DNA of 64,000 bases, taken from assembly GCA_029582265.1 (NCBI GenBank), contig CM055819.1, forward strand, positions 31,039,164-31,103,163, read 5' to 3'. Source of the DNA: Zoroaster sp. YZ-2022. Its lineage: Eukaryota; Echinodermata; Asteroidea; Forcipulatida; Zoroasteridae. This document shows, piece by piece, positions 1 to 12,500 of the stretch. The position numbers and the translations under genes are program-made. The notes under the pieces are model-generated. The model saw only the letters and a program-made list of their open reading frames with translations. It was not told where the DNA came from and did no database searches. Each line of letters opens with the position of its first letter. Positions within the stretch are counted from its first letter, which is position 1.

Positions 1-109
1 TGTGCAAAATCCATGTATATACAAGTCTACAACTTTAAAATTATATAGTTTATGGTCATAATTCTGACTTCTGAGTAGGTTATAGCGTAAGTAGGCCGGT
101 GCCTCAGAG

Positions 110-561
110 CAGGGACGTGCACAGGGTTGTAGAGGGGCAGGGGCTCAGAGTCTGAAAAGGGCAGTGTAATTCCATGCGAGCGCGCGAGCTAAAAAAAATT
201 GGGCGTTTATTTATTAATAAAAACGCATAATACGGTTTTTAACATTACAATCAGATCAGATTATGTTGAAAGACGTATAGGCGCGCGCGGCTATGCGTGA
301 AATCTAGTTTCGCGGAGGGGCACATGCAGGCCCGTGCACAGGAATAGTAAGGGGCATCTCTGCTGACCTAATATTTATTCTAATTTTATTCTATCCTGAC
401 ATCTTTCAACTAGGCAGGGCAGTCTATGCGCAACAGGAACTTAATAATTCATTCAAAAAAAAAAAAAAAAAAAAACCTTGGGCTAAAAAGGGCACTTTTT
501 ATACTAGGCAAAAAGGGCAGGGGCTCAAGCACCCTTTGGGACCTATGTATGCACGTGCCTG
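110..561. mobile_element. hAT-type non-autonomous element (MITE)
   Basis: The ends read CAGGGACGTGCACAGG and, inverted, CAGGCACGTGCATACA. They are flanked by the same 8 bases, CCTCAGAG, at 102-109 and 562-569. An internal second start (CAGGCCCGTGCACAGG at about 327) suggests one copy nested in or fused with another. No coding capacity. Confidence 0.75.
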
Positions 562-569
562 CCTCAGAG

Positions 570-2069
570 TGCAACGGAAGCATTTGTTACATCACAAAGT
601 AACATCTGGACTGTTCTATTCGCCTCGCAACAATCTAGATGTAAGGCCCTCCAAAAAAGTGTCCAGTTTCTGGTCATCGGTCGGCTTCAAAGTCGGTGCG
701 GCGACGCGTTTTTTTTTTTTTTGCCAACAGGGAAATACGTGCTACATGAATACGCAGGACTGCCAAATTTCCGACACAGAAAGTATTGTGGCTAAGAGAG
801 GCCCCACAAATCGGACAAAATTTCATACCCCTACATGAAAAAGTCGTTTAAAACACAGTATGGGTGAAATCCAGTCGATCCAGCAATTTTGGTTGCAATT
901 GGACATCGTTTCATAGCAAAACAATAAATAAATAAATAAAAATACCGACACACGGGTCTGAGGCGACGCGTGCGGAGACCAGAAACCAGAGACTCTTTTG
1001 GCCTAACCAAGTGATATAATAAATGCTCTCATTGGACGAAAGAAATACACTCAATATTTAAATTTGTTTTATACTCACACTCACACATAATTATCCTTGT
1101 CATTTGATAGTTTGTCAATACATTTTATGCAATATATAGGCTAGATGAGTTCATATGTTTCCGAGTGGTATAATTCTTCCAATTTAACGAAAAAGTTCAC
1201 CCAATGTTAGTTATAAATAGCTCACATATAGATCCTTGTCATTTGATATGTAAAAGTAAAAAATGGTTGTCAAGCATAGCACCAGTTCGCGTATTTTTTT
1301 CGAAAACGAACGTGGGCAATTTCTATGAAATTCCCATTTTTAAAAACTTGTCTTTTAACAAAAAGTTCTCAAAAAGACATTTTTTCAAAAAATTCTCACG
1401 TTCGTCCTGGGGGATAAATACGCTGCTAGTTCTTTCAATAATTGGCCATTCAAAAACATTTCAACTACCATTGGTCTATACCAATTTGGGATCGATACTG
1501 CTCGAAAGTATTGGGGTAGAGGTTGATCCAATGATTCAAACTACGATCGAGTGTCCATGCAAGTTTCGTTGTGATATAGGAACGCTCTCATGTGTACTCA
1601 GAGCGAAGGCGCAATGGCAAAGGGGCGTCCTTTGTTTTTGCTTTGACCAGTACGCCCCCAACAAAGTATCTCTCATTGGCAAACATTTCCAATTACTGGT
1701 AACTGTTGTCACGTACAATGAGGTCATCGATACAAGCCCATGATGTTTTGATTAAACTAAAATAAATTTTAAAAATATTGAGTGGAAATAAATTGAGGAG
1801 TATGTGAAACCACAACTTTAAAATGATATAGTATACAGTAATATTCTCGGAGTAAACTATTAGTATATATAAACAAAGGGTTTATTTCTTTCGTTTTGTT
1901 TTGCCCTGTACGCCCCACAAAATGAAGGACAGTCAGTATCTTTCACTGGTAGACTGGGGGCGTTTAGACCCTTTATATTATTATATTGACCAGCACCGGT
2001 CGAACATTTGTTAGCGTGTAAAAAGTGTGCCTCGATCAACCGCCCCAGAAAATGCTGGTGACCTACAAT
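570..2069. other. Non-coding flank downstream of gene B
   Basis: No gene recognised. An imperfect inverted repeat at about 1290-1424 (GCGTATTT...CGAACGTG against CACGTTCG...AAATACGC) looks like a small MITE. An open frame at 1204-1743 has a lysine/phenylalanine-biased composition and no recognisable domain, so I do not call it a gene. Confidence 0.45.
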
Positions 2070-3306
2070 CAGGGTTGTAGCTACGCCGGTCGGCGCCGGT
2101 CGGGTCTAACCGGCACTCCCGCTGGCCGACCGGCACCAAACGCAAATTGATGTCTTACCGACCGGCACAAAAATTGTGTGAATATTTCATTAAACAGTAA
2201 TAAAAGTTTAAAAAGTTCATGTATTCTTCATTTCTTTGAGTTATTTGCCACTATTTTGAGGACTTTAGTCTATAGATCAATTAAAACATCGTACGATATT
2301 ATAAAATAATTCTCAGTTTGTAGCGGTACAAACAAATACACTAATTAGCATTTATTTATGACGTCAGGGAAAAGACCTGGGAATCCCCATTATGATTGGT
2401 TGTTTGCGCCTGCACGATGAGCTAATGCCACTAGTCTCTACCGCATGCAAATGATGCGACGTGCTTCGTAATGTCGATGTACGTAAATTTCAGGTTGGTT
2501 AAGCGTGACTTCGTAAACGTCTAGCTTTCCCCGCGATGTATGTGCTCAGCAAAGGGAAAATTATTCACGTGCGTCCCTCCGCCCATTCATGAAAAGTTTT
2601 GTGAACGTTTTTTTGGAAGTGTTTTGATCAAAATAATTATGTCGCACTCGCAGAAAAGTATCACAAGCTTTTTCTCTTCGGCCACTAAACGCAAGGGGCC
2701 GGCAGTGATAGACACGGCAGCCGGGTCAAGTGAGAAGCCGGCAAATTCGAGACATTCTTCTGCGACCACATCTTCGTGTTCGAGTACAACTGACCCGGGA
2801 ACTGATCACGCTACCGAGTCTTCGGCCACTGTGGATTTAGGCCAAAAACTCGGAGCTGCTATGCCTGACGGCCCCGGTTGCTCAAGTGTTACCACCTCAT
2901 CAAAAAAACAGAAGCAGGCATCTAAGTTTAATAGCGAAAAGTGGACACCTGGTAGGCCATACAGAAGTTTCAGTTTTTCTGAGCCAACATTGTTGTCAAT
3001 TGCATTGGAGGGCACTCCTTCACATCATAAATTCTTGTATAATACTATGAAAATATCATACTATTATACAACAAATTATGTGAAAGGTGAGCCCTCCAAA
3101 TCTATTCTTAAAAGCTAAAACCCAGGAGCTTCGGGGTGCTTCGCCCCCTCGACCCCCACCGAGGCGTTGCCCCTGGACCCCACCAGGGGCCCTTAAGCGG
3201 GCCCCTGGACCCCCGGCCGTGAGGAGCTGCGCTCCGTTCGCTCCACTCACTACGCTCGCAATTGACAAAATTAGCCGGCACTCAATTTGGTCTGGTGACA
3301 ACCCTG
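2070..3306 (+). mobile_element. Internally deleted hAT-type transposon
   Basis: The terminal inverted bases CAGGGTTGT and ACAACCCTG are flanked by an exact 8-bp duplication, CCTACAAT (2062-2069 and 3307-3314). Inside is one coding exon followed by a GC-rich block and the right end, so most of the transposase has been lost. It lies about 220 bp past the gene B stop codon. Confidence 0.8.
2639..3086 (+). pseudogene. Residual first exon of a hAT-type transposase
   Basis: The ATG at 2639 opens MSHSQKSITSFFSSATKRK, a serine/threonine-rich N-terminus, and later SKFNSEKWTPGRPYRSF. The frame reaches a good donor, AAAG followed by GTGAGC, at 3086. No catalytic hAT domain follows inside the element. 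Family assignment rests on the surrounding 8-bp duplication and terminal repeats, not on the peptide. Confidence 0.5.
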
Positions 3307-3525
3307 CCTACAATACAAGTGATTTAGTTGAAAGTTTGAAACACACATACTATGCGTCTTTTGACTGTTATTATACTTTAAGTATGCTGGGTGGGCCCAG
3401 TACTGGTCATAAGTTGGGGAATATCCTATGTGGATTACTGCTCAAGTCCATGGTGGAAAACTATATGACATAGGCCTACATTATTCACTTATCCAGGGGT
3501 CCAGCTGACCAAACATACAATTGGT
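3307..3525. other. 3' flank/UTR of gene B
   Basis: About 220 bases between the stop codon and the hAT element. They probably contain the 3' UTR; no AATAAA was seen on the minus strand. Confidence 0.4.
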
Positions 3526-3594
3526 TCAATTGTCATCAAGTTCCGGTCGAATGACATTCTCATAATAGGGTCGGTCGAAGGCCAAGTAATCCGC
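3526..3594 (-). CDS. Gene B last exon: C-terminal tail
   Basis: The acceptor TTTTACAG opens [20 protein letters not shown] and the frame ends at TGA (3526-3528) after 22 residues. YENV fits the YxN rule for Grb2-type SH2 docking (family knowledge). No clear poly(A) signal was found before the transposon that ends at 3306. Confidence 0.85.
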   Translation of the reverse strand, partial: ADYLAFDRPYYENVIRPELDDN

Positions 3595-6500
3595 CTGTAA
3601 AAAAATGAATAATTACAATTCATAATATCATATGAAGGGTCTTTTTATGAACTACATTAACGGGAAGATAACATACGGACCAGATTACATTATAGGCTGG
3701 CTTACGTTACGGGATGGTTAACGCAGGTACGACTGACTCTATTTTGCATTCATAAATACCTTAAAATAGTTTTGTACATTATAAGATTATAAGACCCGCC
3801 GCTGAATATGCATAACAAACGTCCAAACAAAAATGCGCTTTCCAAATGCTCTTTTCTGGCACAATAAATAAGATTGCTCTCTGGCACGTCATGCAGCTGC
3901 TAAACTATGTCAAGTATATATGTAAAACAAATATCCGAACTCACGTTGTCTTCTATTCGACTCAGGAAAGTAACCAGGTCTGAGAAGGAGGGTCTGTTGG
4001 TTGGATCTTTGTCCCAGCACTGAAGCATCAAGGCGTAACTGTAATAGATGTGAAAAACATTGCTGGTAGGCCTATATATTATTTACTATCCGTGGTATAA
4101 GTTTATTACGCCAATATTGTTATATCTCATATTGCATAATATTTATCCTATTTTGAATGCAAATTAACCGTTCATTCTTTGCTTATTTAGACAAGGTTAA
4201 GTTTGCCAGAAAGGCATAGTAAATATTACACTGAAAACAAAACATTAATGATCACACTGATGTGATAACTGTGCTATTTGCATTGATAAATATTACTTGC
4301 ATAAAATATTAGTCACTAATTAAATTTGACCTAGTCAATAATTAATTTGACCAAATCACTAATAATTTTTTGGTCAAGTCACTAATAAATTTTTGTCAAG
4401 TCACTGATCAATTTTTGTCATTTTTGTCAAGTCACTAATAAATTTTTGTCAAGTCAGTGATCAATTTTTGTCAAGTCAAGTCATAACAATGATTTGTCTT
4501 GCATAATATTCAAATCAAGACACCGACTCGATGTCAATAACTCTGGGCTATAACTTGAAACATCTTACATTTCATCATCACAGTTGGTTGGTTTGGGCAT
4601 GCGGTATCCTTCCATAAGATGTTTTGCCAATGATTTGGACTGGATGGATGGATAGGGCGTTCCCCCTTGACAAGAATTAAACAAAATATTTCAACTATGC
4701 TGTATCCAAAAAGAATGAATGCATTAACACACTGGATGAACAAAATTTGATGATGTTTGTTTCCTTTGCAGACCCAAGTGTCCAATAGTCCCTTATTCTT
4801 AAATGAAATAAAATGGAGGTACAGCATTGGTATTGCTCCTAAAATTGTGCTTACTCTCTTTGAACCAATGTATACATTAAACATCCAACCTGCGAAAATT
4901 CCTGCTTATTACTTTGTAAATGCATTTAGATTTTGTTTTAATTGTAAGGCAGCAATTTAGAAAAGAGTTTTATTTCTTTATTGTCAACATTTATCCTTTG
5001 CCAAAGTGAAAAACTGCCTTTAATTACAAACAAGCCTATAAGATATTGGGATTAAACAATATATCGTAAAGGAAAGGTATAAAACATTTGTAATGTAGGG
5101 ATACCATTACGGTCTATCATGGAGGATCAGTCCCCAAATTAATGTGGACGAGCACAGTAACAAAATGTAGGACTTGAAGACAATTATAAGCTTAACAATA
5201 ATCCATGTAATTAACAGAATCCACGTTGTATCATTGTTGACCTAATTCATAGTAGAGACTCAATGTAGATGTAGAAAAACCCCAATGTAGAAACAAAACC
5301 AAGTAGGGCTGTGCGTTTTCGGTTATTTTGGGAACCGGATACCCGAAATTGGAAATCTTCAGATACCCGGGTACCCGAAAACAATTTTGTAAAAAACACA
5401 AATACTCCCGAATGTATAAAATAACTAATATGAACACAAGTTTCAAACCGTAAAGCCGGCAAACCTGTGAAAGGCTGTCGGCAAATGTTTCTTCTAAAGC
5501 CTTCATCTAAGTTTTCTTCATTTTGTTAGCAAACAATCTGAGACTTCCATAATTTTGTGTGGCTTAAAAGTGTTCAGTCGGAATTTTAAAAAGTCGTTTA
5601 CGGGTAATTTTAACCGAAAAATGGAACCAGGTAATGACATTTTCGGTCGGGTATCCGAATACCCCGCACAGCCTTAAAACCAAGTAAAAACAAAAACCCC
5701 ATTGCCTGGAATGATACATAATAGTAAACGCAAGTAAATACACAGACAACAACATTGGCCACACGAGCACATAGCTAATTATACACATGTGAAGCATTAT
5801 ACGTAGTCCATGTACGTGAACATGTACAGTACATGACTTTGTATGTAAAATCAGACAACGACAAGCGCAAAAGAAAACTACAATTCCTCAAACAAATCGT
5901 GAATATAACAACCAAGAAATACTCACTAGGGGTTCCTTGGATGATGTTCTCTATGTAGGGAACATTATTAATATCATGGCGAAGCCATGTTCACGAGTTA
6001 AACAAAATAGAAATTGAGAGGAAAATACTGGAGTGCGTCCGTGTCAATGAACTTCTCGGAACTTCTCGGAACTTCTCGGAACTTCAAGGACGAAAATAAG
6101 TCAGCTTAACTGTGCGAGTTACCAAAGCTGTCCATCTACATATTACTACGCCAATGAATAGTTCACCATAAACCATCTATCCAGTCAATAATTATAAAGA
6201 TTAGCCATTAGGCCTACATTGTAAAATTATTACATACTTTTTGGTATAACAATTATGAAAGACAGATACCGTTTATGAATCCAGTGAGTTTAAAAGAAAA
6301 CTTAGAACTACTTTAATATTTAAATACAGTACACTACATGCAAACCGTCCTTGCGCGGGAAGCACAAAGGTCAATTCCCTACAGTATGTTGACATAACTG
6401 CTTCTATGAGTATGATTACTCTCTTTGAATCAAGATATACATTCAAGGGAAGGTACAACATTGGTAAAATTGGTGTAAGCTAGACATCCTGTTAATTTAT

Positions 6501-9500
6501 AAACAATTTTGATTTTCTCAAGACAATTTGCATTTTGAATAAAGCAGAAATTTACGGTCAATTTTGATCCAGACACGGAAGATAACATCATATCACCTTA
6601 CCTAGAGTGGCGATTTCCCACAAGAGAATACCAAACGACCACCTGCGGGCAATAATTAATAAGTAATACAAGATTGAATCTGAAGAGGAAAATCCAAATG
6701 GTTAGTTTGGTAAGACAAATTTTATACTGCAACTTTCAGTATAATACAATTCAGGTGCCTAGCCATAAAAGGGATATGGGTGGCGACCAATTTTCTGAAA
6801 TAAAGTAGCCCCCCAGAAAATTTTCGGGGGCTACACCCAACACACCAACACTACCCTCCTTTTAGGGTTAAAAAGGTTTAAAATGTTTTTTTTTTAAGGA
6901 ATGGGGTCGACTGCCCCTTTGTCACCTCCTTGGCTATGCGCCTGATTGAGGTAAAATGTTTCACGGGAGATATTATATTTATTAATTTGGTTGTGGTTTT
7001 GTATACACTATATTTTTGAGGTATTTGTAACCTGTACACAGAGGTTGATTGATGGGGGTGTACCTGTCCGGCCCTCTCATTTTAAAGTAGGCTGCGTTTA
7101 TGTTTGCTGACGCAGGCCCAAATAACAAAAAATCGTGTATTAAATATGCACAACTTTTCTTTCCCCAGAAAATATGGCAGAAGTCGCCATAAAGTGTTCA
7201 GTAGGCACAGCGGCGTAGCCACGGGGGGCCTGGGGGGCACGTGCCCCCCACAAATTTCCAGTGCCCCCCCCCAGGTGCCCCCCCACGAAAAATCCTCATA
7301 GTGCCCCAAAAACAGAAAAGATAAAGAAAAGGGAAAAAAACCATAACCCCTGGGCCCCCCCACTGAAAAGCAATGCCCCCTGTGCCCCCTCCCACTGAAA
7401 AAGTCCTGGCTACGCCGCTGAGTAGGCAATCAAGTCAGTCTGCTCTGCTGTGGCTGGTTCGCACTCCAACGCGCTCTCAAAGACATGTTAAATTGTTCTT
7501 TCCAAATATTTTAATAATGAATACAAACATAAGTATGACTCCCTGTACCCTACTTGTTCAACTTACACATCACTCCGAGTTGTGTACTTCTGGCGCATCA
7601 AAGATTCAATGGACAGCCAGCGGGTAGGAACCCGTCTCTGTTATTGAAAGGCCACAAATGAAATAATACAATAATCAATCATGATTAAATTGGGGCGGTC
7701 AGATCAAGTTAACGTAGTGATAACGTAGTGATACTTTCATGGCCTTTCACCTCTGTCGTGGCCGTAGATCAAGTCACATGAGGACCAGCACATGTCTGGG
7801 GCTGTCACGCCTACCTCCTCCCCATAAAGATTTCTCACGCACCCCCCCCCCCCCCCTCAAAAGAAAAAAAAAGAAAAAAATTCCCCAAAATAATTTATTT
7901 TGGTTATCTTTTTAAGTTCCCACTTTTTACAAGAATAGAAACTTAGGCATATACTTGTACTATTTCCACTGGGCCAGGATGGAGACATTGATATATTGAT
8001 ATTCACTGATATTCACAGGATAAATAATAATAAATAAATTCATTTTATACAAAAACAAATCTGTCCATTTCCGATAAATGTTCAGGTTGACTGATCACAT
8101 CACTTGACTTAACATAATGTTGCTGTGCCTTAATTTGAAACTTCTGCGATCCTTAATTGTACACTGCTTTCTTTCGGATTGGTAAGACCTTATTTTGATA
8201 TTTTTTTACGCTAACTTTGCTTCGCAAATTAACTCCAAGCCCTGACAAAATATTTTTAACAAATAATAAAAATATAATATTGTTACATTGCTACAAATTA
8301 ATAGTACCTTTGATGTCTGAACATAGATGTCCTCCCCTCGGGAAAGTCCAAAATCAGAAACTTTGGCAATTAAATTTGCTCCAAGCAGGATGTTTCTAGC
8401 TGCTAAATCTCGGTGAATCACCTATCGAGGTATTAATGCATCCGTCAAAACGAAACTATTAGATCTGGCAAAATACCAACTTTAGTCTTAAAAAATAACC
8501 TAGCCTTTTATATTAAAGAATATGATTTTGACGAAAATATTGGCATGAAATTTTCAGCTGCTCTATAAAATGCATGATCAACAAAAAGCTTCACCAAATT
8601 GACTGGCAGGTAACTCAACTCGTCACACCCATCGACACATGGCATCCCAGACGCATCAGAGAGGCCATCGAGATTTTCAAACATGACACAACCCACAACC
8701 CACCCCAGGCTGAGGGATCTCCTACATCCTAAGTCACACACCCTCCCTCCCCTTGTGCTTATTAACAACTGATTCAGTTCAGCGAGCACACATTCCTCTG
8801 CCCCCACTCCAAGATCCCAGTTCACTGTTTCCCGTCTGCACACTACAACGTCTGCACACTACTCCAGCGTCCAGTCTTCGCGTGAATCCTCCAGCAGTCT
8901 AAGCTGCAGCATCTCCCAGAGTCCGGCAATCTCCTAAATACGATCAGAGCATACTGATCGAGACGATCAGTTTTTATCAGAACTAATTACTACTCGATTG
9001 AGAATTTCACATGGTGTCATCGCAAACAGTCTTTACTTATCCTTTTCACCATGCAAAGCTAGAAATATTACGGTACTTAAAAAGTTAATACTTCACACTG
9101 CCACAATCAACATCTTATTCTTTGACTCTCCATCAAGTATCACTTTATAAAATGTTCACAGGGTCAAGGTCCCCAGCCTTATTAAAGACATGGACAATGG
9201 TTTATCCAGTTATTCCGTCTGGTGAGTTTGTTACTTTGCAGACTGATTTATACCGGACGAGGAGGATAATGCACCCCACTAAGTAGTGAGAAATTCATGC
9301 GCTGAGCTGTTTATCATCAGTTTTTATGTCCTCAAAAGTTTCTGAAAAATAAAGAATTGAGGCCCATACATTTGAGGGATTGTGTCCAATATCACGACCT
9401 TGACTTCCAATATTGATTATTTTGGATACACTAGGCCCTTAAAAATTGGTCCTAATTCGATTTCAAGCCTTTCTCCAAAATAGATGCTTCTCAGTTTGGG

Positions 9501-12500
9501 CATTTTCACCAGTGTAGAGGGTGCTTTCCATTGGGATGAGAATAACTCGACGGGCCTCTGGACCCATCTTATGGGTGCACCCATAAGATCCCGCAAGGGT
9601 GATCAAAGGGCAATCAATAGCCAAATGCAGTGTTTCATGACATACCGATGATAAGGCAAGGTGTTCCATTCCCTTGGCAATGTCTAGAGCCAATTTCATC
9701 AGCTTCTCTGATGTCAAACACTCGGCAGTATCTGACTCTGGGCGAGCTTTCCGCAGGTAGCTTCGCAGGTCACCATTGGGAAGATATTCCATAGCGACGT
9801 ACAGAACTTCTTTTTATATTAAAAGAAACATTCGAGTACCATACTATTACACAATATGAATTAGAATTAGAGTTGTTGGCAAGTGCACATCTATAGACAA
9901 TTTGTTTTATAGGGAAGATACAGAACTTGAAACAAACGATTTTTGTTTTTGTTTTTTTGTTTGTTGGTTTTCTTATTAATGTGCAATTTTCATCTCATGA
10001 GGATGAAAATTCAATTGGGAAATAATTTGAGATTACCAGTAGTGAATAGGGCTTCTAATGCAGTGTAAATTTTGCTTAGGAAAACTTTTGATTAAGTGTT
10101 AAATAAGCAAAACAGACATCAGCCCTGTCCAGATTCATACTTCTGAACAGTCGATAATGAAATGAATGAAGTACCTCAGCAAAAGATCGAACATAAAATG
10201 TTACCAACAAATTTCCATAGGGCAATGGGATACAGTCATCTGTATTGTTGTGCATTACATTTATGTACATGATACCTTCATGTTGACAAGCACCAAACAG
10301 TGAGACAATATTTGGATGGTATCCAATGGAGGTCATGGTGCAGAACTCCTTCATAAAATCATCCCTGTCATTCTGTGAGGCTTGACCTAAAGCACAAGAA
10401 GAACAAATAACCATATAGTGTGAACACTGGCAAAACTTCCTTGACTAATGCTATGGTCCCACAGAGATTTCGACTCTCTAGATCGTGTTTCGTCAAGATT
10501 TTAGATTTTTTACAAATATTTTTCGAGAAAAGTCGAAATAATCTAAAGAGTCTAAAAAAATCGAAACTGTCGATATTTGTCGATATTTTTTTGTCGAAGA
10601 AAAAAAATCATTAATCGAAAATTATTAAACCTGACCAATATTTTTCGATAAAGTTTCGATCAAATTTATCGAAATTTTGTCGACATTTTATCGAAACTGT
10701 CGAAAATGAAATCGAAATAGTCTTAACAGTCTAAAAGTTCGAAAACCAGTCGAAATAAATCTAAACTCTCTAAATAGTCTAAACAATCGTTACAGTCGAA
10801 ATAAAGCGGAACATTTTTCCAAATTTTTTAAATAAATCGAAAATTAATCGAAAAAAAATCGAAATCAATCTGAACAGTCTAAACAGTCGAATTTTGTCGA
10901 AATGCCAGTCGAAATGTTCTAAACAGTCGAAAGTCGTCGAAATAAAATCGAAAATGAATCGAAATTGTCGAGAAAATACAAAAATAAAAATTTTCTCACG
11001 GAAAACAGATATTTTGTCGATATTTATACGAGATTTTGACGAAATTATTAAAAATAACAAAAAAAACAAGAATCGAAATATATTTCGACAGAAAGATCGA
11101 AATATTCCTGTGGGACCATAGCATCAGCAGGTAAACAGGCGATGCTAAGTTTACAAAGGTAACTAACTTTAAGTCTACTTTTCTCGGCTTTTTAATCTAC
11201 AATTTCATACACGAAAGAAAAATATTAAACCAGTTAGGGGACTGTATATAAACAACACTTTTAAACTTGCAACACTGTTCCTCGCCACTATTCCAGTATC
11301 ATGGTTATAATTTGACAGTAGTGATAGAAAACAAACGACAGCAATGATAAGAAAAACACATTTAAAAGAAGTTTTGTCATTGGTTTTATCAAGGGTGGGA
11401 GTCCTTAAAAAAAGATTAGTAATAATAATGATTGTAAAATATTAATAATAATATAATAAATCCTATGGCCCTTAAAATTAATCAAAACATTTTACAATTT
11501 TATCTCAATCCATGCAATAAGTATGCGTCCATTTTGAAAATGACCAATTATTTGTTATCACCAAAATCCCTTAAAACGCAGAGCTTCCTCGATCAGGCTT
11601 TGCCGATTGGACCCCACTGTGGCTTTCGTCCCAGGGCACAGATTTGGACCCCTCCTTTCACAATTCCTGGATCTGCCCTTTGTCCTTTTTCTCTGTGTTT
11701 TTTGATGACAATATGTAAAGAATTACTCATACTATCTCACCACGTAGACTGCACTCTACCGTATGTATAAATACAACACTAATCTATACAAGCAGTATGT
11801 ATAATCCTATACTAGAAAGTGGGATAGTATTAAAGGTGAAATCTACGTTAGAAGTTTCTACCGTTTAGTAGGCCCTACCTTTCAACATCTTGATAGCAGA
11901 CTTGATCCTTTGCCCGTCTATGTTCACAGTCCCTGATCTAACTTCCCCAAAGTTTCCTCTGCCTAGTATGAGATCATCAACGACAAGATTGCTCCAGAGA
12001 ATGTCCCATTTGACATCCCATGGTGGCTGGTCAACATCCTCATAAGCGTCATTTGTTACATCATGTGGTTCGGTAATCGAAGTTTCGTAGTTGGTAGCAG
12101 TCTGTGAAAGTAAAACAGGATTAGAAAGTGGCCAGGTGTAATCTACTCATGTACAGCCAACATTCCATGTAACAGCAATTTCTCAGCAAGCTCTTAAAGA
12201 CAAGAACGACAACAGCTACCCTAAGTGTTATAGGCTATGTGACCCGCTCTGGCAAAACCAGAAACTTCCCAGCATTTACCATAATGCGTAATAGCCCGTG
12301 AAAATGGCCAAAATTTACCCCAGGGACCAGTTTGAGGGACCAGTTTGAGGGACCAGTTTTCATGTCAGCATATAGAGCATTTCTTCTAGATTTTGATGGG
12401 AAAAGAACAATCCTAAAACGTTGTTGGGAACATTGTTAATTTTCACGATAAATTTGGGAGGTTGCTTTTGAAAATTGGGTCCAAGTTTAGGGTTTTTCCA

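Noticed and set aside
1204..1743. 179-codon plus-strand open frame
   Set aside because: No domain, biased low-complexity composition, contains an inverted repeat, and has no splice or promoter context.
5931..5990. Candidate kinase exon ([12 protein letters not shown] with a GTGAGT donor) between exons 14 and 15 of gene B
   Set aside because: Its phase does not join exon 15, and exon 15 with acceptor TTGTCAAG already supplies the complete GTPYP block in phase. The match is a coincidence.
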